Origin: Massilia brevitalea | Lineage (GTDB): Bacteria > Pseudomonadota > Gammaproteobacteria > Burkholderiales > Burkholderiaceae_D | Direction: 5' to 3' | Length of the DNA: 64,000 nucleotides | NCBI RefSeq assembly: GCF_030711405.1 | Contig: NZ_JAULSI010000032.1 | Span: forward strand, 1 to 64,000 | Shown: positions 9,525 to 18,506 of the stretch, piece by piece | Layout: every line of letters begins with the position of its first letter | Position numbering within the stretch: the first letter of the stretch is position 1 | Position numbers and translations under genes: made by a program | Notes under the pieces: generated by a model | What the model was told of the DNA's origin: nothing | The model's database searches: none | Seen by the model: only the letters and a program-made list of their open reading frames with translations

Positions 9525-10270
9525 TGACGACGCCCGTACTGGAAGTAAAAGACCTGCACGTCGCCTATGGCAAGGTCGAGGCCCTGCATGGCGCGTCGAT
9601 CACGGTGGGCGCCGGCCAGATCGTGACCGTGATCGGCCCGAACGGCGCCGGCAAGTCGACCATGCTCAATGCCATCGCCGGCGCGCTCGGCGCCAACGCA
9701 TCGGCCCAAGGCGCGGTGCTGCTGCGCGGGCTTGAGGTGAAAGCCTGGCCGGTGGAACAGCGCGTGGCCCAGGGCATGAGTCTGGTGCCCGAGAGCCGCG
9801 ATTTGTTCACCACCATGAGCGTGGAAGACAACCTGCTGCTGGGCAGCTACACGCGCTACAAGCGCGGCGAGAAGGACTGGCGCGCGCAGCTGGAGGTGGT
9901 GTACGACCTGTTCCCGCGTTTGCGCGAACGGCGCACGCAGGCGGCCGGCACCATGTCCGGCGGCGAGCGGCAGATGGTGGCGGTGGGGCGCGCGCTGATG
10001 GCCAGGCCGGCGCTGCTGATGCTCGACGAGCCGAGCCTGGGCCTGGCGCCGCTGATCGTGAAGGAGATCTTCCGCATCATCGTGCGCCTGAAGGAGCTTG
10101 GGGTGGCGATCCTGCTGGTCGAGCAGAACGCCCGCGCCGCACTGCAGGCGGCCGATTATGCCTACGTGCTGGAGACCGGCGACGTGGTGATGGAAGGGCC
10201 GGCCGCGCAGCTGGCGAACGATCCGAAGGTCATCGAGACCTACCTGGGGCTGAACAAGAAATCCGCGTGA
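9524..10270 (+). CDS. livF: Branched-chain amino acid-type ABC ATPase (LivF family)
   Basis: Cytoplasmic ATPase of 248 residues. It carries Walker A GPNGAGKS (about 37-44), signature [15 protein letters not shown], Walker [14 protein letters not shown] and the family ending IETYLGL. The start ATG overlaps the TGA of the preceding fusion gene. It partners the LivG domain of that fusion to energise transport. Confidence 0.94.
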   Translation: MTTPVLEVKDLHVAYGKVEALHGASITVGAGQIVTVIGPNGAGKSTMLNAIAGALGANASAQGAVLLRGLEVKAWPVEQRVAQGMSLVPESRDLFTTMSVEDNLLLGSYTRYKRGEKDWRAQLEVVYDLFPRLRERRTQAAGTMSGGERQMVAVGRALMARPALLMLDEPSLGLAPLIVKEIFRIIVRLKELGVAILLVEQNARAALQAADYAYVLETGDVVMEGPAAQLANDPKVIETYLGLNKKSA

Positions 10271-10277
10271 GGTGAGC

Positions 10278-11216
10278 ATGGGAGCAATACGTTGTGTCGG
10301 CGTGATCGGGACGGGCGTGATCGGCGCCAGCTGGGCGGCCTGTTTTTTGGCGCGCGGCTTCGATGTATCGGCCTTCGATCCGATGCCGGGCGCCGAACAG
10401 GCCTTGCGCGCGGCAGTGGCCCGGCACTGGCCGGTGCTGGAGGGGATGGGGCTGGCCGAAGGCGCGTCGCCTGGCCGGCTGCGCTTTTCGGCCGACCTGG
10501 CCGCGGCCCTGCAGGGCGTCGACTTCGTCCAGGAGAACGGACCGGAGCGCGAAGACCTGAAGGTGGCGCTGTTTCGCGACATGGATGCGCTGCTGGCGCC
10601 CGAGGTGATCCTGGCGTCCAGTTCCTCGGGCCTGCTCATGAGCCGGGTGCAGGGCGCGTGCCGCCATCCCGGGCGCGTGGTGCTCGGCCATCCCTTCAAT
10701 CCGCCGCACATGATCCCGCTGGTGGAGGTGATCGGCGGCGCGCTGACCTCTCCGCAGACCATTGACCGTGCGATGGACTTCTATACCGCCATCGGCAAGC
10801 GCCCGATCCACGTGCGCAAGGAAGTACCGGGCCACATCGCCAACCGCCTGCAGGCGGCGCTCTGGCGCGAAGCCTTCCACCTGGTGGAGCAGGGCGTGGC
10901 CAGCGTGGCCGACGTCGACACCGCCATCGCCTACGGTCCCGGCTTGCGCTGGGCGCTGATGGGGCCTTTCCTGAACCTGCACATGTCGGGCGGGGAGGGC
11001 GGCCTGCGCCACATGCTCGACCATCTCGGGCCGCCGATCGAGAGCTGGTGGGCGGACCTCGGCACGCCGCACATTACCGAGGAACTGAAGGCGACCTTGT
11101 GCGCCGGGCTGGACGAGGCGCTGCGCGAACGCGACCGCGCCGCCCTGGCGCCGGCGCGCGATGCGCTGCTGGCCGATCTGATCGGGGCGAAAGCGGGCAA
11201 GCCGGAACTGCCCTGA
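10278..11216 (+). CDS. 3-hydroxyacyl-CoA / L-carnitine dehydrogenase-type NAD enzyme
   Basis: 312-residue NAD-dependent dehydrogenase. The N-terminal Rossmann motif is GVIGTGVIGASWAACFLARG, followed by the 3-hydroxyacyl-CoA dehydrogenase pattern LGHPFNPPHMIPLVEV and the C-terminal domain (VPGHIANRLQAALWREAFHL, YGPGLRWALMGPF). The YGPGLRWA block and length resemble L-carnitine dehydrogenases and lambda-crystallin-like enzymes rather than the longer FadB proteins. It lies eight bases after livF in the same operon, so the imported ligand may be its substrate or precursor (inference). A GTG at 10272 is an alternative start. Confidence 0.85.
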   Translation: MGAIRCVGVIGTGVIGASWAACFLARGFDVSAFDPMPGAEQALRAAVARHWPVLEGMGLAEGASPGRLRFSADLAAALQGVDFVQENGPEREDLKVALFRDMDALLAPEVILASSSSGLLMSRVQGACRHPGRVVLGHPFNPPHMIPLVEVIGGALTSPQTIDRAMDFYTAIGKRPIHVRKEVPGHIANRLQAALWREAFHLVEQGVASVADVDTAIAYGPGLRWALMGPFLNLHMSGGEGGLRHMLDHLGPPIESWWADLGTPHITEELKATLCAGLDEALRERDRAALAPARDALLADLIGAKAGKPELP

Positions 11217-11458
11217 GCGCCATCTCCGGCCGGGACATCGACATCCGGTAATGCCCCAGGCAGTCACCGCGCCAGAAAACACTGCCCTTTATCGTTAAAA
11301 CGTAACTAACCAACAAATATGGCCAACTCCACAAAAAAACGCCAAGGCTGCAAACTACGGAAGCACCTGCGCTAAACCGGCAGGCATCCAGGAAGGGGGC
11401 AAGCGGCCCCCTGTCAGCAAGTATCGGCACGGCAGGCGACACCGCGTACAAGCCTGCG

Positions 11459-12094
11459 CTAGGCCAGCCAGCGTTCGAGCGCCGCGATCACCGGCGCATC
11501 GTTCGGATGCACGGCCACTTGCCGCAGCTGCGCCAGCGGCACCAGGTGCACGGCCTGCGATTCCCAGCCCATGGCCGCCGGACTGCCACCGACGCGGCGC
11601 GCGATGTAGTAGCGGGTATAGGTCAGCGTCCGGCGCACGTCCAGCAAGAAGGCTTCCACACGCACCTGCAGTCCCGATTCCTCGAAGGCTTCGCGCACGC
11701 TGGCGCAGTGCAGGCTGGTGCCGGGATCGACCCGGCCTTTCGGGAACGTGGCGCTGTAGCCGCCGAAGCCGTTCGAGGGCGCCACCAGCCACACGCGGCC
11801 ATCGTCCTCCAGGATCACGGCGCCAGCCGCAGCGGCCATCCCGGCCGGCAGCACGAAGGGCGGCTCCTCGACGCCGATGCCGGCCACGCAGGCGCTCCAG
11901 CCGTCGCTGCCGGCGGGCGCCCCGGCCCAGGCCGAAAACGCCACGCCGTTCAGCACCGCCGGCAGCGCACCGCCAGGCAGGACGGTGGCGATCTGGTTCG
12001 GGTCGTCCCAGTGCGACAGTGGCGTGGGCATGGAGGGCTTGCGGATGACGACGGGCTGGCCAGCGTCGTTGGTGCAGGGGTGATAGGTGGTCAT
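11459..12094 (-). CDS. Nudix hydrolase family protein
   Basis: 211 residues; the Nudix domain fills the C-terminal 130. The Nudix box begins at Gly120 and keeps the catalytic REAFEESGL part (Arg134, Glu135, Glu138, Glu139), but the first conserved Glu, seven positions after the Gly start, is Thr126. The N-terminal 85 residues form an extra domain of unknown role. Family members hydrolyse nucleoside diphosphate derivatives; the substrate here is unknown. It is divergent from the cupin gene at 12221. Confidence 0.85.
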   Translation of the reverse strand: MTTYHPCTNDAGQPVVIRKPSMPTPLSHWDDPNQIATVLPGGALPAVLNGVAFSAWAGAPAGSDGWSACVAGIGVEEPPFVLPAGMAAAAGAVILEDDGRVWLVAPSNGFGGYSATFPKGRVDPGTSLHCASVREAFEESGLQVRVEAFLLDVRRTLTYTRYYIARRVGGSPAAMGWESQAVHLVPLAQLRQVAVHPNDAPVIAALERWLA

Positions 12095-12220
12095 GGGCGC
12101 GGTGAGGACAAAAGCACGATCATCGCCGGATTACGCCGCGCTGGCAATCAGCCAGCGCGATGCGCTATGCTGTCGCCCCTACCTGTATCAAGCGCCCTGG
12201 CAAGCGGGGCGAGCAAGCAT

Positions 12221-13168
12221 ATGCCAGACCAGACGGACATCCAAGCCAACGCCGAGCCGGCGCCCACCCTGCAGCGCCTGCCGCCACGGCCCACCGTAGT
12301 CGACCACTCGGCCAGCGAAGACGCGCAGCAGGCCCGCAAGGCCGCGCGCGCACGCCGCGACGCCGAGGTGCGCGGCGTTGCCTCGATCGAGGCCATGCGC
12401 GAAGCGGTACAGCGCGTCTCGCGCACGCTCCCAAGCCTGGAAGCCGTGCCGGGCGTGCGCATCCGCGACGCCCAGGACTTCCGTACCCGCGCCGCGGCCG
12501 GCTTGCCCTTCCTGGCCCAAGGCGCGGCCAGGCGTTGGCCGCTGTGCAGCCTCACGCCACAGACCCTGCGCGAGGAATTCGGCGCACTGCCGGTCCGCGC
12601 CCGCGTCGGCGACTACATCGGCACCGCCTTCGCCCCCGACCGCGCGATGCAGGACATGTCGATGCTGGCCTACCTGGACCTGGCCGCCGCCGGCACCGAG
12701 GCCTTGCCGCCCTACGTCGGCAACCTCGAACTGCGCGAACTGAACCGCTACTGCCACTGGCCGGCCTGGCTGGAAAAACCCGGTCCGCCGCGCTTCTGGC
12801 TCGGCCCGGGCGGCACCGTCACGCCGCTGCATTGCGACTACGACGACAATTTGTTCGCGCAAGTCTGGGGCAGCAAGCGCATCTGGCTGGCGCCGCCGCA
12901 GGACGCCGAGTTCCTGTACCCGCGCGAAGCGAACGCGCTGCTGTTCGGTTCCCCTTTCGATCCGGATTCCCCCGACTTCGAGCGCTATCCGCTCGCGCGC
13001 CAGGCGGCGCTGGTCGAGGTCCTGGTCGAAGCCGGCGACATGCTGTACGTGCCGGCCGGCTGGTACCACCAGGTCCGCTCCCTCAGCTTCTCGCTCTCGG
13101 CCAACCGCTGGTCGCGCGCCATGCCGGTGATCCTGCAAACCGAAGAAAACAGCCGGGGTCAGGTCTGA
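12221..13168 (+). CDS. Cupin-like / JmjC-type 2-oxoglutarate oxygenase family protein
   Basis: 315 residues. The C-terminal two thirds match the Cupin_8/JmjC fold: RFWLGPGGTVTPLHCDYDDN gives the iron ligands His204 and Asp206, and PAGWYHQVRSLSFSLSAN gives His283. The N-terminal 80 residues are polar and rich in Arg/Ala. Such proteins are often Fe(II)/2-oxoglutarate hydroxylases acting on proteins or tRNA; the target is unknown. The last codons (RGQV, stop) lie inside one arm of the inverted repeat at 13156-13278, so the natural C-terminus may have been replaced by the repeat. Confidence 0.88.
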   Translation: MPDQTDIQANAEPAPTLQRLPPRPTVVDHSASEDAQQARKAARARRDAEVRGVASIEAMREAVQRVSRTLPSLEAVPGVRIRDAQDFRTRAAAGLPFLAQGAARRWPLCSLTPQTLREEFGALPVRARVGDYIGTAFAPDRAMQDMSMLAYLDLAAAGTEALPPYVGNLELRELNRYCHWPAWLEKPGPPRFWLGPGGTVTPLHCDYDDNLFAQVWGSKRIWLAPPQDAEFLYPREANALLFGSPFDPDSPDFERYPLARQAALVEVLVEAGDMLYVPAGWYHQVRSLSFSLSANRWSRAMPVILQTEENSRGQV

Positions 13169-13278
13169 CATTCGGACACGGACTCGGCTTTACCGTGGAA
13201 TTGGCGTCAAAAATGATCTGAAAAACGTTGAACTCGCGCCTTACGGCTGGGCTCGTGTCCGAATGTCAGACCTGACCC
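13156..13278. repeat. 25-bp perfect inverted repeat element
   Basis: Arms 13156-13180 and 13254-13278 are perfect reverse complements (left arm begins GGGTCAGGTCTGACATTCGG) around a 73-nt centre. The match extends imperfectly for about eight more bases on each side. The left arm covers the stop codon of the cupin gene. No transposase is present. The layout suits a miniature inverted-repeat or REP-type non-autonomous element; a bidirectional terminator is less likely because no T-run follows. Confidence 0.8.
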
Positions 13279-13390
13279 TCGCTGTGGTTGGCATGCCTTC
13301 TGGCAGGGGCGGCGATGTTTGCGGGGCGGTATGCTGGAACCGGATGCTCACCCGGGCGTCCGACATCCAGACCAGCCCCGGACCGCGACC

Positions 13391-13750
13391 ATGCATGCTT
13401 CCATCCTCCCGCCAGACAGCGCCATTGATGATGCCGACGAGCAGATCGAGGTCATGCGCATCCGCCTGTGGAATCCGTCCAGCGCCACCGCCTTGCTCAG
13501 CGAGTTCTATAGCGCCGACCGGGTGCTGGCGCGCTGGGGCAGCCTGCACGACGCCAGCCCGGTCGGCTTCGAAGTGACCTTCCACGACGGCTACGTGGTG
13601 CGCGGCAGCCATGCCTTTTTCCGCAAGGGCAAGCGCCGCTGCCTGCTGGCCACCCATGTGCGGCGCCTGCTGCAACGCGCCGCCAGCCAGGCCGACGCCG
13701 GGTTTCCGGTTGCGCGCCCCGACCTGGCGCGCTATGCGCTTCCCATTTGA
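13391..13750 (+). CDS. Hypothetical protein
   Basis: 119 residues, acidic N-terminus and basic C-terminal half (FFRKGKRRCLLATHVRRLLQ). Not recognised. No signal peptide or membrane segment. The ATG at 13391 is chosen; a longer frame begins at 13319 but has no support. The coding frame ends 34 nt before the DoxX gene, with which it may form an operon. Confidence 0.6.
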   Translation: MHASILPPDSAIDDADEQIEVMRIRLWNPSSATALLSEFYSADRVLARWGSLHDASPVGFEVTFHDGYVVRGSHAFFRKGKRRCLLATHVRRLLQRAASQADAGFPVARPDLARYALPI

Positions 13751-13784
13751 TGCGGCCCTTTCCTTCACTTTCCCTCATACGCCC

Positions 13785-14216
13785 ATGCACACCCACCTGG
13801 CCCAGGCCATCCCGATCCGTCCCTCCGCGCGCCGCACGCATCCTTTGTACTGGTGCTTTTTGCTGCTGCTGTGTTCCGCCTACCTGCAGGGCGGGCTGAC
13901 CAAGGCGCTGGATTTTTCGGCGGCGCTGGCCGAGATGCGGCACTTCGGCCTGGCGCCTGCCGCGCCGCTGGCGCTGCTCACCATCGCCGGCGAACTGGGC
14001 GCCTCGCTGCTGATCCTGTGCGGCGCCTGGCGCTGGGCCGGGGCGGCCTATCTGGCCCTGTTCACGTTTGCCGCCAACTTCGTTGCAAACCGTTTCTGGG
14101 GCCTGGCCGAGCCGGCGCGCACGATGGCGGCGAATGGCTTCTTCGAGCACCTGGGCCTGGTCGGCGCCTTCCTGATCGTGGCCTGGATCGACCTGCGCGA
14201 GCGTAGCGAACACTAG
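13785..14216 (+). CDS. DoxX family membrane protein
   Basis: 143 residues with four hydrophobic helices in the DoxX/DoxD arrangement: the first after [21 protein letters not shown], then [21 protein letters not shown], a third at the LYLALF region and a fourth near the C-terminus ([11 protein letters not shown]). DoxX proteins are small inner-membrane proteins often next to redox and detoxification genes. Catalase follows 82 nt downstream. A second DoxX gene is at 26919. Confidence 0.8.
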   Translation: MHTHLAQAIPIRPSARRTHPLYWCFLLLLCSAYLQGGLTKALDFSAALAEMRHFGLAPAAPLALLTIAGELGASLLILCGAWRWAGAAYLALFTFAANFVANRFWGLAEPARTMAANGFFEHLGLVGAFLIVAWIDLRERSEH

Positions 14217-14298
14217 GCGCAGCCTGGTCTTTCGGTGGGTGGCAAGGGACGGGCGCGGCGCTACGCTGCCGAGGTTCCAACTACCTGAAAGAAGACCA

Positions 14299-15735
14299 AT
14301 GAAAAACCTCACCACCGCCGCCGGCGCGCCTGTCGCCGACAACCAGAACGTGCAGACCGCCGGCCCGCGCGGCCCGATGCTGCTGCAGGATGTCTGGTTC
14401 CTGGAAAAGCTGGCCCACTTCGACCGCGAGGTCATCCCCGAGCGCCGAATGCACGCCAAGGGCGCCGGCGCCTTTGGCAGCTTCACCGTCACCCACGACA
14501 TCACGCAGTACACCAAGGCGCGCCTCTTCGGCGAGGTCGGCAAGACCACGCCGATGTTCGTGCGCTTTTCGACGGTGGCCGGCGAACGCGGCGCGGCCGA
14601 CGCCGAACGCGACATCCGCGGCTTCGCCATGAAGTTCTATACGGAAGAGGGCAACTGGGACCTCGTCGGCAACAACACGCCGGTGTTCTTCATGCGCGAC
14701 CCGCTGAAATTCCCCGACCTGAACCACGCCGTCAAGCGCGACCCGCGCAGCGGCCTGCGCAACGCCAACAGCAACTGGGACTTCTGGACCCTGCTGCCCG
14801 AAGCGCTGCACCAGGTAACCATCCTGATGAGCGAACGCGGCCTGCCGCGCAGCCACCGCCACATGCACGGTTTCGGCAGCCATACCTACAGCTTCATCAA
14901 CGCCTCGAATGAACGCTCCTGGATCAAGTTCACCTTCAAGACGCAGCAGGGTATCCAGAACCTGGGCGACGCCGAGGCGCAGGAACTCATCGGCCGCGAC
15001 CGCGAAAGCGCCCAGCGCGATCTGTACGAAGCCATCGAACGCGGCGACTTCCCGCGCTGGACCATGTACGTGCAGGTGATGCCCGAGCGCGATGCGGGCG
15101 GCTACCACCTCAATCCCTTCGACCTGACCAAGGTCTGGCCGCATGCCGACTACCCGCTGATCGAGGTCGGCACGATGGAACTGAACCGCAACCCGGAGAA
15201 CTTCTTCGCCGACGTCGAGCAGGCCGCCTTCAACCCGGCCAACATCGTGCCGGGCATCGGCTTTTCGCCGGACCGCATGCTGCAGGGCCGCCTGTTTTCG
15301 TACGGCGACGCCCAGCGCTACCGCTTGGGGGTGAACCACCACCAGATTCCGGTGAACGCGCCGCAGTGCCCCTTCCACAGCTACCACCGCGACGGCCAGA
15401 TGCGCGTGGATGGCAACCACGGTGGCGCCACATCGTATGAGCCGAACAGCCGCGGCGAATGGCGCGAGCAGCGCGATTTCCGTGAACCGCCGCTGGCGCT
15501 CGACGGCGCGGCCGACCATTGGAACCATCGCGAAGACACGGACTACTATTCGCAGCCGGGCGCGCTGTTCCGCCTGATGACGCCGGCCCAGCAGATGGCG
15601 CTGTTCGAGAACACGGCGCGTGCGATGCGCGGGGTGGATGGGGAGATCAAGGCGCGCCACGTGGCCAACTGCGCCAAGGCCGATGCGGCCTACGGCGCCG
15701 GAGTGCAGGCGGCGTTCGAACGCCTGGGGGAGTGA
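14299..15735 (+). CDS. katA: Catalase (haem, small-subunit type)
   Basis: 478 residues, the usual length of clade III monofunctional catalases, converting hydrogen peroxide to water and oxygen in the cytoplasm. The distal His52 lies in RRMHAKGAG, the distal Asn pair in VGNNTPVFF (125-126), and the proximal haem ligand Tyr335 in [14 protein letters not shown]. The start at 14299 is preferred over an in-frame ATG 60 nt upstream because the family begins a few residues before the [12 protein letters not shown] block. No OxyR-like operator was identified. Confidence 0.95.
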   Translation: MKNLTTAAGAPVADNQNVQTAGPRGPMLLQDVWFLEKLAHFDREVIPERRMHAKGAGAFGSFTVTHDITQYTKARLFGEVGKTTPMFVRFSTVAGERGAADAERDIRGFAMKFYTEEGNWDLVGNNTPVFFMRDPLKFPDLNHAVKRDPRSGLRNANSNWDFWTLLPEALHQVTILMSERGLPRSHRHMHGFGSHTYSFINASNERSWIKFTFKTQQGIQNLGDAEAQELIGRDRESAQRDLYEAIERGDFPRWTMYVQVMPERDAGGYHLNPFDLTKVWPHADYPLIEVGTMELNRNPENFFADVEQAAFNPANIVPGIGFSPDRMLQGRLFSYGDAQRYRLGVNHHQIPVNAPQCPFHSYHRDGQMRVDGNHGGATSYEPNSRGEWREQRDFREPPLALDGAADHWNHREDTDYYSQPGALFRLMTPAQQMALFENTARAMRGVDGEIKARHVANCAKADAAYGAGVQAAFERLGE

Positions 15736-15750
15736 TGCGGTAGCGGGAAA

Positions 15751-15769
15751 GAGGGGCCGCCGGCCCCTC
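15751..15769. terminator. Hairpin between convergent katA and hydrolase genes
   Basis: GAGGGGCCG and CGGCCCCTC are complementary with almost no loop. Only a short TTT follows on the minus strand, so it is a modest terminator at best, shared by the two converging genes. Confidence 0.5.
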
Positions 15770-15782
15770 CAGCATGCAGGAA

Positions 15783-16622
15783 TCAGCCGCGCAGGAAAGC
15801 CAGCAGCTCGGCGTTCAGCTTGTCCTTGTGCGTGGCCGGCAGGCCATGGCTTGCGCCTTCATACACCGACAGGCGGCCCTGCGGCAGGATCTCGACGGCG
15901 CGGCGCGCGGTGGTGGCGATCGGCACGATCTGGTCGTCGTCGCCATGCACCACCAGGGTCGGGATCGACATCTTCTTCAGGTCTTCGGTGAAATCGGTCT
16001 CCGAGAACTGCTTGATGCAGGCGTAGGCGCTTTTCAGGCTGCACTGCAGGCCCTGGCGCAGGAACGACAGGCGCATGCCTTCCGACACCTTGGCGCCGTC
16101 GCGGTTGAAGTTGTAGAAAGGCGTGCTCAGGTCGTAGAAGAACTGGGCGCGGTCGGCCTGCACGCCTGCGCGGATACCGTCGAATACCGACAGCGGCACG
16201 CCGTCCGGATTCGCCGGCGAGACCACCATCTGCGGGGTCACTGCGCCCACCAGCACGGCTTTCGACACGCGATTGGTGCCGTGGCGGCCGATGTAGCGCG
16301 CGACTTCGCCGCCGCCGGTCGAGTGGCCGACCAGGATGGCGCCGGTGACGTCGAGCGTGTCGAGCAGGGTGGCCAGGTCGTCGGCGTAGGTGTCCATGTC
16401 GTTGCCGTGCCAGGGCTGGCTGGAGCGGCCGTGGCCGCGGCGGTCGTGGGCGATGACGCGGTAGCCGTGGTCGGCCAGGAAGAGCATCTGGTCTTCCCAG
16501 GCGTCGGCCGAGAGCGGCCAGCCGTGGCTGAAGACGACCGGCTGGCCGTGGCCCCAGTCGGTGAAGTGGAGCAGGGTGCCGTCGCGGGCGGTAACGGTGT
16601 TGATGGTGCGGGGGGCGGTCAT
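15783..16622 (-). CDS. Alpha/beta hydrolase (haloperoxidase/arylesterase-like), cytoplasmic
   Basis: 279-residue alpha/beta hydrolase of the cofactor-free haloperoxidase type. The nucleophile elbow GHSTGG gives Ser101, the acid lies in [11 protein letters not shown] (228-229) and the histidine in GASHGLP (His259). An oxyanion-side [13 protein letters not shown] motif is also present. No signal peptide. AAAGGATG precedes the ATG. It is closely related to the Tat-exported hydrolase at 21163-22128: the two share long identical blocks. A promoter-like motif 86 nt upstream also occurs before the regulator at 20412. Natural substrate unknown; chloroperoxidase names in this family are not functional proof. 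Confidence 0.9.
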   Translation of the reverse strand: MTAPRTINTVTARDGTLLHFTDWGHGQPVVFSHGWPLSADAWEDQMLFLADHGYRVIAHDRRGHGRSSQPWHGNDMDTYADDLATLLDTLDVTGAILVGHSTGGGEVARYIGRHGTNRVSKAVLVGAVTPQMVVSPANPDGVPLSVFDGIRAGVQADRAQFFYDLSTPFYNFNRDGAKVSEGMRLSFLRQGLQCSLKSAYACIKQFSETDFTEDLKKMSIPTLVVHGDDDQIVPIATTARRAVEILPQGRLSVYEGASHGLPATHKDKLNAELLAFLRG

Positions 16623-16706
16623 GGTGACATCCTTTCAGGGTGGGAGAGCGCCGCGCGGGAGGGCGGCGTTCAGGCCATTCTGAAGGCCGTCAGGGTCAAG
16701 GACTAG

Positions 16707-16722
16707 CTATACAAAAGGATAG
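16707..16722 (-). promoter_or_regulatory. Shared promoter motif (copy 1)
   Basis: Plus-strand TATACAAAAGGATAG (16708-16722), reading CTATCC-N4-GTATA on the minus strand. Its 5'-most plus base is 86 nt from the ATG of the hydrolase gene. The same motif sits at the same distance before the regulator gene starting at 21038. Confidence 0.5.
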
Positions 16723-16744
16723 CGTGGTGTGTCGCTTTACGATT

Positions 16745-16808
16745 GGTGGGTTCGAGAACCCACCCTACCTACTGCCGACAAGACGTAGGGTGGGTTCTCG
16801 AACCCACC
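16745..16808. repeat. Paired hairpin repeat (GTAGGGTGG family), copy 1
   Basis: Arms 16745-16768 and 16785-16808 are perfect 24-nt reverse complements with a 16-nt centre. Each arm is itself nearly palindromic (GTGGGTTC / GAACCCAC). It sits between the hydrolase gene and the regulator gene, so it could end the upstream transcript. Same family as the elements at 18464, 32321 and 56617. Confidence 0.85.
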
Positions 16809-16817
16809 ATGCACACC

Positions 16818-17453
16818 TCAAAGACTGATGTACCCGCGCTTTACCGCCAGCGTCACCGCATGCGTGCGATCCCCCGCGCCAAGCTTGACCAGGATGGCGC
16901 TCATGTGGGTCTTGACGGTCGGTTCGCTGATGCTGAGCGCCTCGCCGATCACGCGGTTCGAGTTGCCGTTGGCGGCCAGGCGCAGCACGTCGAGCTCGCG
17001 CGCGGACAGGGCGTCGGCGCGGTGGTGGCTGTCGACGTCGCGCTGGGCCACCGGCGCGATCACGCTGGCGCCCTTGTAGACGTTGCGCACGGCCTGGGCC
17101 AGGGCCGCGCCCGAGGCGTCCTTCAGCAGGTAGGCGGCGGCGCCGGCCTTCAGCGCGGCCACCACGCGCGCGTCGCCGCTGTAGGTGGTCAGCACGACGA
17201 TGCGCGCATCGGGATGCAGTGCGCGGATGCCGATGATCGCCTCCAGTCCGTCCTTGACCGGCATCTGCAAGTCGACCAGCGACACGTCCGGGCGGTGGCG
17301 TGCGAAGTCGGCGATGGCCTCGGCGCCGTTGGCGGCCGTGCAGACGATCTCGATGCCGCCCTGGGCTTCGAGGGCGGCCGAGATCCCTTCGCGCATCATC
17401 GGATGATCATCGGCGACCATGACGCGGATCGCGGGGGCGCTGGTATTGCTCAT
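16818..17453 (-). CDS. NarL/LuxR-type response regulator
   Basis: 211 residues. The receiver domain has the acidic pair in VADDHPMM (Asp15-Asp16), the phospho-acceptor Asp61 in LVDLQMP, a Thr in VVLTTYSG and Lys in YLLKDAS. A LuxR-type helix-turn-helix fills about residues 147-205 (LSARELDVLRLAANG, ISEPTVKTHMSAIL). Its ATG overlaps the stop of the histidine kinase gene (ATGA), so the two form a cognate pair. It most likely activates nearby enzyme genes (inference). Confidence 0.93.
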   Translation of the reverse strand: MSNTSAPAIRVMVADDHPMMREGISAALEAQGGIEIVCTAANGAEAIADFARHRPDVSLVDLQMPVKDGLEAIIGIRALHPDARIVVLTTYSGDARVVAALKAGAAAYLLKDASGAALAQAVRNVYKGASVIAPVAQRDVDSHHRADALSARELDVLRLAANGNSNRVIGEALSISEPTVKTHMSAILVKLGAGDRTHAVTLAVKRGYISL

Positions 17454-18307
17454 GTCGTGAATGCCTTCATGAAGGTGCGGCCCGTGGCGGCGGATCGCGC
17501 GCGAACCGGCAGGCGCAGGCGGAAGCACACGCCGTGGGGCGCGCCGGGCTCGAACCAGAGCCGGCCGCCGTGTGCACGCACGATGGACGCGCTGATCGCC
17601 AGGCCCAGGCCGCTGCCGCTATTGCTCGGATTATCGGCGTTGCCGGCCAGGCTGGCAACCACCTGCGCATGGCGCGCCGGCGCGATGCCCGGCCCGTTGT
17701 CGGCCACCGCGATCTCGACCTCGCCGCCGTGGCGCCGGGTCTCGACGCGGATGCGCAAAGGCTGGCTGCGTCCGCCGGCCACCAGCGCCTCGACGGCGTT
17801 CACCAGCAGATTGTTCACGACCTGCTGCACCTGCACCCGGTTGGCGGCGATGCTGCAATCGTCCAGCCCGAAAAACGCATCGACCGCGATGCAGTTCTTG
17901 CGCATCGGCCAGCACAGCGCCTGCAACGCGTCCTGCACGGCGGCGTCGACCGGCACGTCCGCCGTTTCCAGCGGCTGGCGCGCCGCCTGGCGCTGCATGC
18001 CGCGCACGATGCCGCCGGCCTGGCGGCCCGCCGCACCGATCAGCGCCAGCGATTCGAGGGCGCGTTCGATGTCGGGTTCGGCGCGGCACAGCCATTTGCG
18101 GGCGGCGGCGGTGTGCAGCGCGATGGCCGCCAGCGGCTGGTTGACCTCGTGGGCGATGACCATGCCGAGGCGGTCGGAGGCGCTGGCGCAGGGGCAGGGC
18201 GGCTCGGCCGGCGCCGCGGCGGGAACGGGCGGATGCGCGCGCCGCTCGCCAGGGGGCTGGCGCGGTGCGGAAGGGGGCGGGCGGTCGGATTTCAGGAGAG
18301 TGTGCAT
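17450..18307 (-). CDS. Sensor-less histidine kinase
   Basis: 285 residues. The phospho-acceptor His53 lies in IAHEVNQPLAAI. The ATPase part has the N-box NNLLVNAVEAL (Asn170), DNGPGI (about 203-208) and GSGLGLAI (about 231-238). Before the H-box there are only about 45 Pro/Ala/Arg-rich residues with a CPC motif, and no membrane helix, PAS or GAF domain. It must therefore be cytoplasmic and take its signal through a partner or through the short N-terminus. It is the only kinase near three response regulators. The stop overlaps the regulator ATG. Confidence 0.9.
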   Translation of the reverse strand: MHTLLKSDRPPPSAPRQPPGERRAHPPVPAAAPAEPPCPCASASDRLGMVIAHEVNQPLAAIALHTAAARKWLCRAEPDIERALESLALIGAAGRQAGGIVRGMQRQAARQPLETADVPVDAAVQDALQALCWPMRKNCIAVDAFFGLDDCSIAANRVQVQQVVNNLLVNAVEALVAGGRSQPLRIRVETRRHGGEVEIAVADNGPGIAPARHAQVVASLAGNADNPSNSGSGLGLAISASIVRAHGGRLWFEPGAPHGVCFRLRLPVRARSAATGRTFMKAFTT

Positions 18308-18463
18308 GGGATCGGCTTTCTTCTGAGCTTACAGTGCATCGCGCACGGCTCCGGCGCGACGTCGATCCCATTATGCTGCTCTGCAGCGCGAATCCTGTCA
18401 TACGATAGTCGTAGCGGATTCACAAAACTTGTATGTACCTCTTCGATGTGCGGTGTTGAACGG

Positions 18464-18488
18464 GTAGACGGGGATCCGTCCACCCTAC
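18464..18488. repeat. Degenerate hairpin repeat (GTAGGGTGG family), copy 2
   Basis: GTAGACGGGGA and GTCCACCCTAC flank a short centre; the right arm matches the family exactly and the left has drifted. It lies in the 200-nt gap between the kinase and amidohydrolase genes. Apart from it and likely promoter sequence nothing else is seen in that gap. Confidence 0.6.
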
Positions 18489-18506
18489 ATCGGCTTTGCG
18501 GACCGG

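Noticed and set aside
11459..12094. Inactive Nudix protein
   Set aside because: Only the first box Glu is replaced (Thr126); the catalytic REAFEE part is complete, so loss of activity is not supported.
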